DNA of 64,000 nucleotides from Methanomassiliicoccaceae archaeon UBA472 (GTDB lineage: Archaea; Thermoplasmatota; Thermoplasmata; Methanomassiliicoccales; UBA472), in assembly GCA_002497075.1 (NCBI GenBank), contig DAML01000012.1, forward strand, positions 36,757 through 100,756, in the 5' to 3' direction. A model generated the notes under the pieces. The model was given only the letters and a program-made list of their open reading frames with translations, had not been told where the DNA came from and searched no databases. Of the stretch, positions 62,262 to 64,000 are shown piece after piece; the first letter of the stretch is position 1; each line of letters opens with the position of its first letter. The position numbers were made by a program, and so were the translations under genes.

Positions 62262-63818
62262 TTAATCCTTGTCGCTGGCAAGGCGTTTTTCCATGTGCGG
62301 CATCGCCCTTTCGTAACCTCTTGAGGCGTAGTAACCGCGGACGCCGACGCCGCTGGTGACCTTTATGGAGGAATAACCGTCCTTTTCCGCGGACGCCTCG
62401 GCCATGGCCAGCAATCTCCCGCCCAGGCCAAGGTGCTGCCATTCCCCGTCCCTTTCACCGATGCGGGCCATGCGCCCGAAGACCTTCAGCTCCCGGACCA
62501 AGGCTATCTTTCCGTTCGGCTTCCGCAAGCGGACGTAGCCGGCCAGGGCGTTGTTTTCCAACACGAACGATATGAACTCCTCCCGGCCTCCGGACGCCTC
62601 GTACGAGATGACCCTGGGAACCAGTTCCTGAGGGTCGATATCGCTTATGCCGAGCAGACCAACCTCGCGGCAGCGGATGCAGCGGCAGCCCTGCCCCTGC
62701 AGGGCGAGAAGCTCCTTGACCAGCTCGCGCAGGTGGCCTTTGTCCACCCCCGCCTCGATGAGGGGCACGGGAATGTCCCTCTGGATACGCTGGATCCGTA
62801 CGTACTCGGGAACCAGCTTCTTCATCTCAGCGATGACGCGCACCGCTTCGTCGGTGTTGTAAGGGCGATATCTACCGGCGCTCCAGTCCTCGTGCAGCTT
62901 GGTGCCCTTCACCACCAGCGTCGGGTAGATCTTGATCATGTCCGGACGGAAGCGGCTGTCGTCGAACATCTGCCGGAACGAGTCGACGTCCTTCTCCGGA
63001 TCGGACCCTGGAAGGCCGGGCATGACGTGATAGCAGACCTTCAGCCCCAGGTCCTTGGCGATGCGGGTGGCCTCGGCCACCTCAGCCACCCCGTGCCCCC
63101 GATTCACAGAAGCGAGTATATCATCGTCCAGTATCTGAACGCCGAGCTCGACCCGTGTCGCGCCCAGACGCATGCATTCCCTCGCCACGTCCTCATTGAA
63201 CGCGTCCGGTCGGGTCTCCACGGTCATGCCGATGACCCGGTGCTCCGCCCCCTCGTTGGTAAGTTGGGCTGATTCCAGGCTGAGCGCCTCGGTGCCGTTG
63301 AAGGCGTCGAAGCAGCGCTTCACGAACCATTCCCGGTACTCCTCGGGCCGGGAGGTGAACGTTCCCCCCATGATGATGAGGTCGACCTTGTCGGTGTGAT
63401 GCCCGATGATCGAAAGTTGGTCGATGCGTGAACGGACCTGTCTGTACGGATCGAACTCGTTATCGGCGGCGCGGCGGGCGGCCGGTTCCTTTCCGGTGTA
63501 GGATTGCGGGGAGTTGTTCTCCACCCCGCCAGGGCAGTAGGTGCACTTGCCATGCGGGCAGGGCGCCGGAGACGTCATGACCGCCACCACCGCCACCCCG
63601 CTCAACGTCCGTACGGGCTTGCGGCGCAATATCGCCAGGATGCCGGGAAGGTCTTCCTTGGGAACGAGAGCCAGCGTCTCCGAGTTCTTTGGGACGCCTG
63701 ACAGGCCATACTCTCCGCTTAGCTTGACCTTCCTGCGCTGCAGCTCGTCCTTGTCGGATATCTCCCCGGAGAGGAGCAGGCGGATGAGATGCTGATGGTA
63801 TTCCTGACGGCGGTCCAT
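62262..63818 (-). CDS. elp3: Elp3: tRNA uridine-34 carboxymethyl-forming enzyme
   Basis: A 518-residue archaeal Elp3. The radical SAM cluster motif CPHGKCTYC gives Cys87, Cys92 and Cys95 (C-x4-C-x2-C). MGGTFTSRPEEYREWF and GVQILDDDILASVNRGH follow in the barrel. The C-terminal GNAT acetyl-CoA domain (about 375-518) has EWQHLGLGGRLLAMAE and RGYYASRGYE. It installs the acetyl-derived carboxymethyl group on U34 of tRNAs. In archaea it acts without other Elongator subunits. ATG 63818. Confidence 0.95.
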   Translation of the reverse strand: MDRRQEYHQHLIRLLLSGEISDKDELQRRKVKLSGEYGLSGVPKNSETLALVPKEDLPGILAILRRKPVRTLSGVAVVAVMTSPAPCPHGKCTYCPGGVENNSPQSYTGKEPAARRAADNEFDPYRQVRSRIDQLSIIGHHTDKVDLIIMGGTFTSRPEEYREWFVKRCFDAFNGTEALSLESAQLTNEGAEHRVIGMTVETRPDAFNEDVARECMRLGATRVELGVQILDDDILASVNRGHGVAEVAEATRIAKDLGLKVCYHVMPGLPGSDPEKDVDSFRQMFDDSRFRPDMIKIYPTLVVKGTKLHEDWSAGRYRPYNTDEAVRVIAEMKKLVPEYVRIQRIQRDIPVPLIEAGVDKGHLRELVKELLALQGQGCRCIRCREVGLLGISDIDPQELVPRVISYEASGGREEFISFVLENNALAGYVRLRKPNGKIALVRELKVFGRMARIGERDGEWQHLGLGGRLLAMAEASAEKDGYSSIKVTSGVGVRGYYASRGYERAMPHMEKRLASDKD

Positions 63819-63838
63819 TTCTTTCCGTTCCTGGGACG

Positions 63839-64000
63839 TCAGCCGAAGTAGACCCCGTTCTCCTTGGGGCGCTCGTCCTTCTCCTCCTTGGAGTCGAGGA
63901 TGTCCAGATAGATGATCGAGCGGGACGGCACGACCCTCAGGGACCCGGACTCCAGGCGCATCGTCAGAGCGATGTCGCTTCCGTACTGCATATACCCGAC
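63839..64000 (-). CDS. C-terminal fragment of an unidentified protein
   Basis: The last 53 residues of a gene that begins beyond the right edge, ending GVYFG. The visible part has SGSLRVVPSRSIIYLDILD followed by a charged tail (SKEEKDERPKENG). Too short to identify. The gene is on the same strand as elp3 and ends 20 nt before its start, so it is probably upstream in one transcript. Confidence 0.6.
   Translation of the reverse strand, partial: VGYMQYGSDIALTMRLESGSLRVVPSRSIIYLDILDSKEEKDERPKENGVYFG

Overview
The window is archaeal chromosomal DNA, clearly euryarchaeal. It carries archaeal ribosomal proteins (L7Ae, S28e, L24e, S6e), aIF2-gamma, an aIF5B-type factor, GINS, HerA, CTP-dependent riboflavin kinase, pantoate kinase, two geranylgeranyl-reductase-like flavoproteins and a CDC48-type AAA ATPase. 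A methanogenesis marker protein 8 homologue and a DUF1638 protein point to a methanogen or close relative. With the high GC and the dispersed ribosomal genes I favour the Thermoplasmata/Methanomassiliicoccales side, but that placement is inference and no rRNA is present to settle it.

Positions 1-3050 look like the right end of an integrated element. It holds the start of a type I restriction methylase (hsdM), a 700-bp gene-free stretch full of triloop hairpins and short repeats, a low-GC orphan ORF and a tyrosine recombinase whose stop lies 3 bp from the 3' end of tRNA-Lys(CTT). Core chromosome begins at the tRNA.

3.1-13.2 kb: gins51, DUF167 and toprim genes, then a tightly overlapping run gcvPA-gcvPB-tmk-coaBC-pantoate kinase, DUF357 and herA, and prs. 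13.2-22.2 kb: proS, several uncharacterised membrane proteins, a DASS anion transporter, a frameshifted membrane-protein gene, trmI and a MarC protein. 22.2-34.6 kb: purS-purL-purQ, ribK, methanogenesis marker 8, the rpS6e-aIF2-gamma-PIN operon, a lipid-type flavoprotein pair with a membrane partner, an aldehyde dehydrogenase and a membrane zinc-ribbon protein. 34.6-38 kb: aIF5B and the L7Ae-S28e-L24e-ndk operon.

38-48 kb: two HTH regulators with operator-like palindromes, DUF1638, a porGD-porA-porB 2-oxoacid:ferredoxin oxidoreductase operon, an ACT-ilvE pair and a polar amino-acid ABC transporter. 48-55.5 kb: a secreted protein, three family-2 glycosyltransferases, an ACT protein, an EamA transporter, and a sugar nucleotidyltransferase coupled to a DUF89 phosphatase. 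55.6-64 kb: CDC48 ATPase with a small zinc protein and a PRC-barrel protein, a large TPR protein with a zinc-finger partner, and elp3.

Two structural habits recur. Operon neighbours overlap as ATGA/GTGA. Five convergent pairs share the hexamer TGATCA, which supplies the stop codon of both genes with no intervening base.
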